In this document: piece by piece, positions 19,000-25,734 of the stretch | Layout: every line of letters begins with the position of its first letter | Position numbering within the stretch: position 1 is the first letter of the stretch | Source of the DNA: Dictyobacter arantiisoli | GTDB lineage: Bacteria > Chloroflexota > Ktedonobacteria > Ktedonobacterales > Ktedonobacteraceae | NCBI RefSeq assembly: GCF_008326305.1 | Contig: NZ_BIXY01000052.1 | Location: forward strand, 1 to 50,963 | Direction of reading: 5' to 3' | DNA: 50,963 nucleotides | Notes under the pieces: generated by a model | The model's database searches: none | Seen by the model: the letters and a program-made list of their open reading frames with translations, nothing else | Told to the model about the DNA's origin: nothing | Program-made: the position numbers and the translations under genes

Positions 19000-19950
19000 A
19001 TGAGTAACGTCTATACTATTTCAGAGCTGACAAAAGTATATAAAGGAAACACGAAAAAGGCCAATGATCACATCTCGTTTACCATTCAGGAGGGCGAAAT
19101 CTTTGGTCTTTTGGGGCCAAACGGAGCAGGGAAATCGACACTTATTAACCAAATCGCTGGTTTAACTCGTCCTACATCCGGCTCTATTCATCTTTATGGC
19201 ATGGAGGTTACGAAGAGTCCGCATATCATTCCTGAATATGTGGCGCTACAAACGCAACAGATGTCTGCGTTGCGTGATGTCTATCCTGAAGAGGCATTAC
19301 GCTATACTGCGCAATTGCGAGGTTGTTCACGTGCCGAGGCTCGTAGGCAGACCAAAAACCTCATAGAAGAGTTAGGCCTGGGAGAGTTTCGCGAAAAACT
19401 TATTCGTAACCTCTCAGGTGGTCAATGTCGCCTTATTCATCTTGCATTAACATTCGTGGGTGATCGGCCGATTCAAATCTTTGATGAACCAACCAATGAC
19501 CTGGATCCAGTTGTGCGCCTCATGGTCTGGGAAAAACTGTTCAAATTGAATCGTCAGGGAAAGACCATTATTCTGGTCACACATAATGTTTTAGAAGCCG
19601 AGCGCATTATTCAGCGTGTGGGTATTATTAACCATGGGCAACTCCTGGCAATTGGGGGTATTGGTGAATTAAAGGAACGTGTTGATCAACGGATCAGGCT
19701 TGAACTCCTCCTGAAAGCCGAATATGTATCTGTACCAGCATATCGGGATTTATTTGCCTTGCTTGGTGAGGTCCATAACTTGACTCTACAGCATGTAATC
19801 ATACTTTGTCGTCGTGATAGCACGCGTAGCGCGATTGACCTTATTCTGCTGCAAATCGGCATCGATAAACTGGACGATTTTCGTATCCAGACACCTTCGC
19901 TGGAAGATGTCTATCTGCAACTTGGAGGAGGAGGCAGTTTTGGCTCATAG
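19000..19950 (+). CDS. ABC transporter ATP-binding protein, drug/peptide-export type
   Basis: A 316-residue nucleotide-binding subunit. Walker A GPNGAGKST lies near residue 40, the signature LSGGQ near residue 146, and Walker B with IQIFDEP near residue 165 is followed by NDLDP and the switch histidine (VTHN). The roughly 100-residue C-terminal extension matches the DrrA/CcmA-like exporters. It powers the membrane subunit encoded directly downstream, whose start overlaps this gene by 11 bases. It follows the NRPS on the same strand by 1.45 kb, so export of the peptide or self-resistance is plausible but unproven. No strong ribosome site; an AAAG lies near the ATG. Confidence 0.92.
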   Translation: MSNVYTISELTKVYKGNTKKANDHISFTIQEGEIFGLLGPNGAGKSTLINQIAGLTRPTSGSIHLYGMEVTKSPHIIPEYVALQTQQMSALRDVYPEEALRYTAQLRGCSRAEARRQTKNLIEELGLGEFREKLIRNLSGGQCRLIHLALTFVGDRPIQIFDEPTNDLDPVVRLMVWEKLFKLNRQGKTIILVTHNVLEAERIIQRVGIINHGQLLAIGGIGELKERVDQRIRLELLLKAEYVSVPAYRDLFALLGEVHNLTLQHVIILCRRDSTRSAIDLILLQIGIDKLDDFRIQTPSLEDVYLQLGGGGSFGS

Positions 19951-20764
19951 TACCATCTTACCCAAGCCCCTTGAAGAAGATATGGCATTTCCTCCCTATC
20001 CTCGACAACGCGCTTCTGCTCGTGCTGTTGTCTGGCAATATTGCGTCGTGACTCGCATCATGTTAATGGAATATCGCACAAGCTGGTTTATCCAGATATT
20101 TATGGCGCTGATCCTTCCCATGGGTATCATCTTTTTTTTGAAATCGGTTGGAGATGTAAAAAGTACGACTCAGGCAATCTTTTTGCTCGGTGGCAACATG
20201 GCAACGTCAATTGCATTTGGCCCGACTAATTTCCTCGTCACGAAGATTGGCTGGGCGAAGCAGATCCAGGAGTTTGATTTTTGGATGGCTCTTCCTTTGT
20301 CAAAGTTGACGCTCGTTTTTGCGATCATCGCCGTTTCTCTTCTTTTTGCTTTGCCGGGCCTTGTTGGCGTTTACGTTCTTGGTAATCTGCTCTTTGGCCT
20401 GCCCTTCATGGGTCAGCATCTCTTATTAGTGCCATTCATTCCATTATGTGTCTTACCTATGGCTGGTTTAGGAACGTTGCTAGGGCATTATGCACCTAAT
20501 GGCCAAACGGCGAATGTATTGGGCAATCTTTTAATCGTATTTGTCGGCTTTCTTGCGCCAATGATGATTCCGATGGATGTCTTGCCATTGCCTTTGCAGA
20601 TCGTTGCACGCTTTGTACCGACGACCTATGTGGCCGATGCTTTTCGCGCTATTTTAGCAAATCAGATCAATCTTATGGTGGCATTTGATGTGTTGATTCT
20701 CTCCTTCTTTTCTGTCCTTCTCTTGACATTCTCTTATATTTTCCTTGATTGGCGCACAGCATAG
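19940..20764 (+). CDS. ABC-2 type transporter permease
   Basis: The membrane partner of the ATPase just upstream. I chose the TTG at 19940 because a strong GGAGGAGGAGG site lies just before it and the genes then overlap by 11 bases, typical of translational coupling; the ATG at 19982 is an alternative. The product is 274 residues. After a hydrophilic head of about 35 residues (VVWQYCVVTRIMLMEYRTSW) come about six hydrophobic segments: MALILPMGIIFFL, FAIIAVSLLFALPGLVGVYVL, LLLVPFIPLCVLPMAGL, a GNLLIVFVGFLAPMMIP segment and a final LSFFSVLLLTFSYIF. The ABC-2 fold is typical of exporters for drugs, peptides or polysaccharides. Confidence 0.88.
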   Translation: MAHSTILPKPLEEDMAFPPYPRQRASARAVVWQYCVVTRIMLMEYRTSWFIQIFMALILPMGIIFFLKSVGDVKSTTQAIFLLGGNMATSIAFGPTNFLVTKIGWAKQIQEFDFWMALPLSKLTLVFAIIAVSLLFALPGLVGVYVLGNLLFGLPFMGQHLLLVPFIPLCVLPMAGLGTLLGHYAPNGQTANVLGNLLIVFVGFLAPMMIPMDVLPLPLQIVARFVPTTYVADAFRAILANQINLMVAFDVLILSFFSVLLLTFSYIFLDWRTA

Positions 20765-20810
20765 GAGTATTGATGCATTTTCAGGTCCCTTTAGTACGTA
20801 CTCCGTATTT

Positions 20811-20863
20811 TGTGATTGTGTCCCACTTTCATGCAAGAGTCACAAAAGTGGGACACAATCACA
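20811..20863. terminator. Perfect 19-bp inverted repeat between converging genes
   Basis: Arms 20811-20829 and 20845-20863 are perfectly complementary with a 15-base loop. They lie between the end of the permease gene (plus) and the end of the 111-aa gene (minus), so a two-way terminator is the simplest reading. Neither side has a T-run, so a Rho-independent role is uncertain; it could also be the footprint of a mobile element. Confidence 0.5.
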
Positions 20864-20910
20864 TCACACCTTTTGCCAGGGTGGCATTTCAGGATGACCT
20901 CCGCAGGCTC

Positions 20911-21246
20911 TTAAGCATGAACTTCTTCCAGGGCAACAAGGTGTCCTGTCCCCTTGAGCGTTGCTAGATCAATATCGGCGATACAGCGAACTTTGACGTA
21001 ATTCAATGTCAGTGTACCCTCGATATGGGCGTTGCCTGTCCCCTGCTCAAAGTTGGCCTGGCTGATATTGGTCGCATCGGTGTCAACACGCACACCCAGG
21101 TCAGTCCCTCCGCGTGTACCAGTGAACTTGATAAAGACATAGTGCATCTCAATAATGCGTTTTTTTAGTTCTGCCAATGTTGGCTGAGGACCACCAACAG
21201 TGACGGGGTGATCTCCGTCTGCGAGACGTTGTACTAGTTCGTTCAT
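20911..21246 (-). CDS. Unknown 111-aa protein in the MbtH gene group
   Basis: I do not recognise this family. The protein is soluble, without signal peptide or membrane segment. The first 50 residues look helical (TLAELKKRIIEMHYVFIKF). The rest alternates hydrophobic and polar residues like beta strands (GTDLGVRVDTDATNI, ANFEQGTGNAHIEGTLTLNYVKVRC) and ends in a short acidic tail. It is third in a minus-strand run after the MbtH-like and 87-aa genes, but a terminator-like hairpin lies before it. An AAGGAG lies 12 bases before the ATG. A link to peptide synthesis is inferred only from position. Confidence 0.65.
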   Translation of the reverse strand: MNELVQRLADGDHPVTVGGPQPTLAELKKRIIEMHYVFIKFTGTRGGTDLGVRVDTDATNISQANFEQGTGNAHIEGTLTLNYVKVRCIADIDLATLKGTGHLVALEEVHA

Positions 21247-21294
21247 AGTTTCGACATTCTCCTTGTCCTATAATTGTGCGTGTGACAGGTACAC

Positions 21295-21342
21295 AAAAAA
21301 CATGCCTATCAGGCTATGTAATGGTTACTCAACCTGATAGGC
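21295..21342 (-). terminator. Intrinsic terminator or attenuator after the 87-aa gene
   Basis: On the minus strand a perfect 10-bp stem (GCCTATCAGG with CCTGATAGGC, arms 21333-21342 and 21304-21313) is followed by six T residues (21295-21300). It overlaps the last codons of the 87-aa gene and would separate it, wholly or partly, from the 111-aa gene. Confidence 0.65.
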
Positions 21343-21588
21343 GTATTGTAGGTCTTCCGGAATTGCGAAATTCAGCGTTTCTGTACAGAAAGTTTTCCAC
21401 TCAGGGGTCACAGTATCAAAAAGGTTTCCTTGCTGCAACACCGGGCTTTCGACAACGGTAAAATCATCCCAGAGATATACAATCGTCTCATCTGTCAGGG
21501 CTGATGTGTTTGTATCGACAGGATGTTCCTGCCAGCGGGGATAGCGACGCAGATCCTCCAGATGGTATGCTTTACAGTATTTACGCAT
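21325..21588 (-). CDS. Unknown 87-aa protein next to MbtH
   Basis: A small soluble protein I cannot place in a named family. It begins MRKYCKAYHLEDLRRYPRW and has an acidic and aromatic core (DETIVYLWDDFTVVESP) and two Cys. The tail, TPEWKTFCTETLNFAIPEDL, is well formed and looks like a conserved domain rather than a chance frame. An AAAGGAG site lies seven bases before the ATG. It follows the MbtH-like gene by 87 bases on the same strand and ends in a terminator-like hairpin. Such pairing with MbtH suggests a role linked to the synthetase, but that is guilt by association. Confidence 0.7.
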   Translation of the reverse strand: MRKYCKAYHLEDLRRYPRWQEHPVDTNTSALTDETIVYLWDDFTVVESPVLQQGNLFDTVTPEWKTFCTETLNFAIPEDLQYAYQVE

Positions 21589-21675
21589 ATCGTTGCTCCT
21601 TTATATACCTGCATAAGGAATATTTAAACTAGATCAGCTCACTGATACTGCTCTAATTCTACGTTGCTTGTCGCG

Positions 21676-21909
21676 CTATGCGTGCTTTTGCTGCTCTTGT
21701 TCAGCCATCTTCTTACGCAGGCTTAACGGGCGCATATCAGTCCAAACTTCTTTGATATATGCCAGGCATTCGGCCTTCGTACCACTCTTATTAGCTTCGA
21801 ACCACCCTAACGGGTTCTCACGATCGGCCAACCAGATCGAATATTGCTCCTCATGGTTGAGCACCACTTTATACATTCTAGTATCTTCTTGCTCATCTCG
21901 TGTTGTCAT
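21676..21909 (-). CDS. MbtH-like NRPS partner protein
   Basis: A 77-residue protein carrying the MbtH signature: an NxExQxSxW stretch (NHEEQYSIW), PLGW, then WTDMRPLSL. Proteins of this family bind A domains and help them fold or activate amino acids. The usual proline after the first signature tryptophan is leucine here. The start at 21909 has an AAGGAGG site about 11 bases upstream; a longer frame beginning at 22065 has no such support. It is the first gene of a minus-strand run with two unknown small genes. The giant NRPS lies 4 kb away on the other strand and is the obvious client. Confidence 0.92.
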   Translation of the reverse strand: MTTRDEQEDTRMYKVVLNHEEQYSIWLADRENPLGWFEANKSGTKAECLAYIKEVWTDMRPLSLRKKMAEQEQQKHA

Positions 21910-22408
21910 GGTATACCATTCCTCCTTAAATGTTTGTCTCAGCCAATAACTATACACATCCATTCTTGTTCTTCTGAAATAGGGATTAAGGCGAATCGGG
22001 CAGTTAAAGACCAGTGGTCGTCTCAAAGCCAGTAGTAGTTTATCAACCATCCTTAGTAAACACAATATGCTTCCTACAAGATGGCCTCAATGCAGGTCAA
22101 ATTGTAATGCAGATGTGGAGCGTAAGCTGGAACCGCAACCACACTGACAATACAAATAGCCGAAATTCTCTTCTATTATGCCTGAATGAGTCAGCAAAAA
22201 CAAAGACGAAAATGTATCAAGTTAATGTATCAAATTGTTGTAAGCCTGGCATTAACGGTTGTTTCCTTTAGCCTCCTCATATCACAATCAATGAGGTAAC
22301 TCATATATTTATGGTTTTATATATCACACGCACCGATTCATTGTCCAGCCAGACGGGCGTGCTGGCCCAAAAGTACAACCAGAAAGGGAAAGAGACGGGA
22401 TAGTCAGT

Positions 22409-22482
22409 GATCGCTGGTTGGTATTTGGCGGCTCCTGGGGAGCACCCTGGCGCTTGCCTACGCCGAAAGGTATCGGCGCTTT
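22409..22482 (+). pseudogene. Frameshifted fragment of a proline iminopeptidase (alpha/beta hydrolase)
   Basis: Frame one gives DRWLVFGGSWG up to 22440; after loss of one base the next frame gives STLALAYAERY from 22441. Joined, these make the nucleophile-elbow region of proline iminopeptidases (VFGGSWGSTLALAYA). Only about 25 residues survive and the flanks do not continue the family. It is a decayed scrap, not a gene. Confidence 0.5.
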
Positions 22483-22565
22483 CATCCATCGAGTTCCAAT
22501 TCAGATTGGTCTGTTTGGGAGGAAATGACAACAAGACCGAGCATCCTCGATGCACCTTGACATCG

Positions 22566-22617
22566 TGGTATCTACCATGGTATTCTCTCGAGAGAGAAAA
22601 TACCACCGTAAATACCA
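22566..22617. promoter_or_regulatory. Symmetrical operator-like array before the RHH/ClpN gene
   Basis: Two TGGTAT half-sites (22566, 22578) face two AATACCA half-sites (22599, 22611) around a central CTCTCGAGAG. The spacing between the half-sites of each pair is 12 bases. The array ends 44 bases before the ATG of a gene whose product has an RHH-like head, so it may be an autoregulatory site. Confidence 0.55.
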
Positions 22618-22660
22618 TCATATTCACCGAAAAAAAGGGGACAGAGAAAGGAGCAGTGGT

Positions 22661-23251
22661 ATGCCATCAAGTAAGGATCGTCAGCGTGTCGAAGTTCCAG
22701 TCCATCTCTATGAGCAACTGGCGCAGATCGCCGAGACGGAGGATCGCACAATCACCAGCGTCCTCAACCAACTGCTGTTTCAAGCGTTACAAAGCTATCA
22801 GCCGACATGGATACCCAGTAAACATCTCAATCGCTTCAATGGGCATGCTCAGCATGTCCTCTCCCTCGCCCGCGAGGAGGCACTGTCCTTCAATCACCAG
22901 TTTATCGGGACCGAGCACCTATTGTTAGGTTTGTTGCGCGAACAAGATGGTCTCGCAGCCCTGGCGCTGGAAAAATTGAGTGTCGCACTTGATCCAGTCC
23001 GTGCTGCTGTTGAAAAGAAAATAGGGCGTGGAGATCACCCTGTCGAGGAGGAAATCGACTACGTGCCCCGATCTCGCAAGGTGCTCTCACTGGCGCTGGA
23101 CGAAGCAGAGCGGCAGGGAAGTGCCTACGTTCGCACCGAGCATATCTTGCTGGGAATGGTGCGCGATGGTAGCGGGGTCGGAGCTGATATTCTCGATACG
23201 TTTGGGGTTTTGGGAAAGGTACGCGCCCAGGTTTTCGAGCTTCTCGGCTAG
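22661..23251 (+). CDS. RHH-like head fused to a Clp N-domain (double ClpN repeat)
   Basis: A 196-residue protein. The start at 22661 is set by an AAAGGAG site. Residues about 7-45 (RVEVPVHLYEQLAQIAETED, then TITSVLNQLLFQAL) look like a ribbon-helix-helix DNA-binding unit: a strand and two helices. Residues about 58-196 hold the two repeats of the Clp R/N domain, seen as FIGTEHLLLGLLREQDGLAA and later RTEHILLGMVRDGSG. There is no AAA+ ATPase domain, Walker motif or membrane segment. ClpN domains bind adaptors or degron peptides, so this may be a regulator that senses protein stress or docks to Clp. A symmetrical array lies just upstream. The RHH call is by eye. Confidence 0.8.
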   Translation: MPSSKDRQRVEVPVHLYEQLAQIAETEDRTITSVLNQLLFQALQSYQPTWIPSKHLNRFNGHAQHVLSLAREEALSFNHQFIGTEHLLLGLLREQDGLAALALEKLSVALDPVRAAVEKKIGRGDHPVEEEIDYVPRSRKVLSLALDEAERQGSAYVRTEHILLGMVRDGSGVGADILDTFGVLGKVRAQVFELLG

Positions 23252-23287
23252 CGCTTCATTCACCTGCTGCAAAAAGGAGAAGACAAT

Positions 23288-24082
23288 ATGCGTGATTCCA
23301 GTGATGTTTGGACTGGCAAAGCCAGCAGCTACGATCGGGTGCGTCCGACCCCGCCACTGGCTTTACTCAATCTGCTAACGCAGTTGATTGGTATGCCGTA
23401 TCCCGCCCTGGTGGTGGATGTGGGCAGCGGGACCGGACTGTCAACCGCGATCTGGGGTGAGCGAGCCGAGCGGGTGATTGGGATCGAACCCAATGCCGAC
23501 ATGCGGAAAGAGGCCATACACAACGTCGAGGACCATCCTTACGCGGCACATATCACCTATCGAGAGGGGCTTGCTCATCAGACGGGTCTGCCTGATGGGT
23601 GCGCTAATATCGTCACTGCTGCCCAGGCGTTCCATTGGATGGAGCCGACTGCGACCCTGGCCGAGGTTGCTCGGATTCTGCGACCCGGAGGACTCTTTGC
23701 GGCATATGACTATGATTCGCCACCAGCAATCCATTGGGAGCTTGATCAGCTCGCCCAGGAGGGAAGTTTGCGCATAATGGAGCTTGTCCGGGAGCGCGGG
23801 CTGGCTCAGAGCTTCAAGATATGGCCGAAGAACAAATCTCTCGACCCCCTGCGCGAGAGCGCTCACTTCCGCTTCACCCGTGAGGTGTTGCTTCATCATA
23901 TCGAGCAGGGAGGCGCTGCACGGTTTCTTGAGATGATGCAGAGCAGTGCGCTCAGCCACCAGTTCCAGTTCACCGAACAAGAGATCGGGTTTGATCGCCT
24001 CAGACAGGCCGCACTCCAACATATCGGGTCCGAACCCATTCCCTGGTATTTTAGTTACCGAGTCCGCATTGGGATCAAGTGA
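23288..24082 (+). CDS. Class I SAM-dependent methyltransferase
   Basis: A 264-residue protein of the Methyltransf_11 type. Motif I is VVDVGSGTGLST near residue 43, followed by the acidic end of strand 2 (VIGIEPNADMR) and ANIVTAAQAFHWM, typical of the UbiE/YcgJ-like group. The C-terminal third is less conserved and probably binds the substrate, which I cannot name. An AAAAAGGAGA site precedes the ATG. It follows the RHH/ClpN gene by 36 bases and precedes the Lrp-like fragment by 10, so the four genes may share one transcript. Confidence 0.88.
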   Translation: MRDSSDVWTGKASSYDRVRPTPPLALLNLLTQLIGMPYPALVVDVGSGTGLSTAIWGERAERVIGIEPNADMRKEAIHNVEDHPYAAHITYREGLAHQTGLPDGCANIVTAAQAFHWMEPTATLAEVARILRPGGLFAAYDYDSPPAIHWELDQLAQEGSLRIMELVRERGLAQSFKIWPKNKSLDPLRESAHFRFTREVLLHHIEQGGAARFLEMMQSSALSHQFQFTEQEIGFDRLRQAALQHIGSEPIPWYFSYRVRIGIK

Positions 24083-24092
24083 GTGCTCTGAT

Positions 24093-24281
24093 GTGAAAAA
24101 GCAAGCCTATCGTGTTGTAGGGAGCAATGCGGTCGTCGTCAAGGTCGCTGCTGCCTCGGTCGAGCACCTGGAGAACATCGTCGATCAGCTCTCTCGCCAA
24201 AGCACTGTTTGCTCCGTTGTTTCCTGGCTGCTACAATCCATGCAGGATGCTGGAGAGGAGAGAAGGAGGAGAGAAACATGA
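24093..24281 (+). CDS. Free-standing Lrp/AsnC C-terminal (ligand-binding) domain fragment
   Basis: A 62-residue product from a GTG start. The stretch YRVVGSNAVVVKVAAASVEH then LENIVDQLSRQSTVCSVVSW matches the end of the RAM/effector domain of Lrp/AsnC regulators (cf. YRVTGxDxxLLKV...SVEHLExxIDxL). The helix-turn-helix half is missing, and upstream sequence in this frame only shadows the methyltransferase. The stop overlaps the next start as ATGA, which favours translation and coupling. It is either a small effector-binding protein or the preserved end of a broken regulator. Confidence 0.55.
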   Translation: MKKQAYRVVGSNAVVVKVAAASVEHLENIVDQLSRQSTVCSVVSWLLQSMQDAGEERRRRET

Positions 24282-24640
24282 AACCGACTATCGATCAAAC
24301 CGCCTTTGGCTCAATTACCATCGAAGGCACAGTCTTTACGCATGATGTCATTATTAGACGCCACGGCCAGGTGGAAAAACGCAAGAAGAAATTATCTAAG
24401 GCACTCTATGGAACATCACACATCCTTTCTCAAGATGAAGCAAAATTTGTCTATGAGAAAGGCACACACTACCTGGTTGTTGGAACAGGTCAAAATGATA
24501 ATGTCCGACTTTCGGATGAAGCCACCACTTACTTCAAAGAGAAAGAGTGCCAGGTCAGTTTGCTTCCCACACCTGAAGCTATCCAGGCGTGGAATCATGC
24601 CAAAGGAGATGTGATTGCGCTATTCCATGTCACCTGCTAA
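24278..24640 (+). CDS. Mth938-like domain protein
   Basis: A 120-residue protein with the Mth938/DUF498 pattern: IDQTAFGSITIEG, DVIIRRHGQVEKRKKK, EAKFVYEKGTHYLVVGTGQ and a closing PTPEAIQAWN with VIALFHVTC. The fold is a small soluble alpha/beta domain seen alone in bacteria and archaea; its biochemical role is not settled. The start overlaps the upstream stop (ATGA) and an AAGGAGGAGAG site lies just before it. Nothing is odd in length or composition. Confidence 0.85.
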   Translation: MKPTIDQTAFGSITIEGTVFTHDVIIRRHGQVEKRKKKLSKALYGTSHILSQDEAKFVYEKGTHYLVVGTGQNDNVRLSDEATTYFKEKECQVSLLPTPEAIQAWNHAKGDVIALFHVTC

Positions 24641-24814
24641 CAAACGTGATTCTCTTGCACCTATCATAAATGTGGGCAACAGAATCTGTTACACGAGCTC
24701 CTTTTTTTGACGAGTGAGAGAAAGGCAACACTCATACTGCTCCCTACGCTCCCGAACGTGAAATAGAAGATCTCGAAGCGATCATCGTGGAAAACCTCAA
24801 CAGTTCTCAGAAAG

Positions 24815-25114
24815 GCTTTTCTTCGCCGCCGCACGCGGCGGCGAGAGGGGGGTGAGAGATCGGGGCACAGCCCCGAACCCCAGGTTAAGGGTTGCCCCCT
24901 TAACAATCCCGCTTACGTTCGTACCTATGGGGATTTCCCCAAATACCCCTTTTCCTTCTTTTCTTCGCCGCCGCACGCGGCGGCGAGAGGGGGGGGTGAG
25001 AGATCAGGGCACAGCCCCGGACCCCAGGTCAAGGGTTACACCCTTAACAATCCCGCTTACGTTCGCACCTATGGGGCACAGTCCCCGATCCCCCGCCGCC
25101 CTTTGCATCCCCGC
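24815..25114. repeat. Tandem 1.5-unit copy of the hairpin-rich element
   Basis: The unit (CGCCGCCGC hairpin, GGGGCACAGCCCC-type hairpin, TTAAGGGTT...AACCCTTAA-type hairpin, then AACAATCCCGCTTACGTTCG) appears twice in direct order, from about 24822 and about 24965. The right end (25093-25114, CCGCCGCCCTTTGCATCCCCGC-like) matches the right terminal repeat of the copy at 18334-18539. The left terminal repeat is not present, so this looks like an internal duplication joined to one intact end. Confidence 0.75.
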
Positions 25115-25436
25115 CTCTCATCACACGATGTCTGACAGACTACTAGCAGCGGCTTCTCAATAATAAGGGAAGCCGCCTTCGGGGTGCCAGAGAGGAAAAT
25201 ACAGCCAGCCAGCCCTACAGAATACAGGGAAATATCTTGGTTTCGCGCTGGCTAGTCTGGTCAATAGCTTAAATCCCTCCTTTTCCAGCTTTTCACTCTC
25301 AGGTCTCTACTTCTGCCTCATCTAAATCAGTTGAGAGGTTTCTCTCATCTTCAACCAAAATGGAAACACGTTCAACATCCTTCTTTCTGCGATGCGCATA
25401 TGGGTATTTTTTGTCTCGAAATGAGTTATTCGTGCA

Positions 25437-25465
25437 TTGACATTGCTCAAATCGCGCTTTATACT
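25437..25465 (+). promoter_or_regulatory. Sigma-70-type promoter for the GH54 gene
   Basis: TTGACA (25437-25442), a 17-base spacer, then TATACT (25460-25465): near-perfect. The next gene on this strand starts 270 bases on, so transcripts would carry a long structured leader. Confidence 0.7.
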
Positions 25466-25734
25466 ATACTTACCCCTTCCTTTTGAAGGGGCGATGAGGA
25501 ACTGCCCATAGTGGTGGAGAACAACGAATGTGTGGTTATTCCATGAATGTCCATGACAAATCCTGCCGGTCGTTGTTCTTCAGATCCATGGATCGTCTTG
25601 TTGCAATGGTGCGAAAGCAAGGGAATCTGGAATGAATACGGCTCTTTCGTTATCGAACATCCGTATGTGTGCTTGTTGTGACAATGTCAGATCTGCTTAT
25701 TGTGATCTCCAGATAGTGGAAAGGACACAAGGAC

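Larger units (their letters stand above)
21910..22660. other. Gene-free stretch, promoter zone with a gene scrap
   Basis: No intact gene. The left part must hold the promoter of the minus-strand MbtH group, but no clear -35/-10 pair was found. The middle carries a short proline iminopeptidase scrap (22409-22482). The right part carries the symmetrical TGGTAT array before the RHH/ClpN gene. Confidence 0.55.
24641..25734. other. Long gene-free stretch: hairpin repeats, then the GH54 promoter and leader
   Basis: No credible gene. The first half holds the tandem hairpin element (24815-25114). The second half holds a strong promoter at 25437-25465 and a leader of about 260 bases with a 10-bp inverted repeat (25518-25527 with 25570-25579) and a GATCCATGGATC palindrome at 25583-25594. 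Short frames inside the leader are not convincing. Confidence 0.6.

Noticed and set aside
22301-22627. 108-codon minus-strand frame before the RHH/ClpN gene
   Set aside because: No family features; the plus strand carries a proline iminopeptidase scrap and an operator-like array here.
23470-23500. GGGATCGAACCC, like a tRNA T-arm
   Set aside because: It lies in the conserved IGIEPN stretch of the methyltransferase and no cloverleaf can be drawn.
18334-25114. CRISPR array from the repeated hairpin blocks
   Set aside because: Repeats are too few, too long and unevenly spaced, with no spacers and no cas genes.
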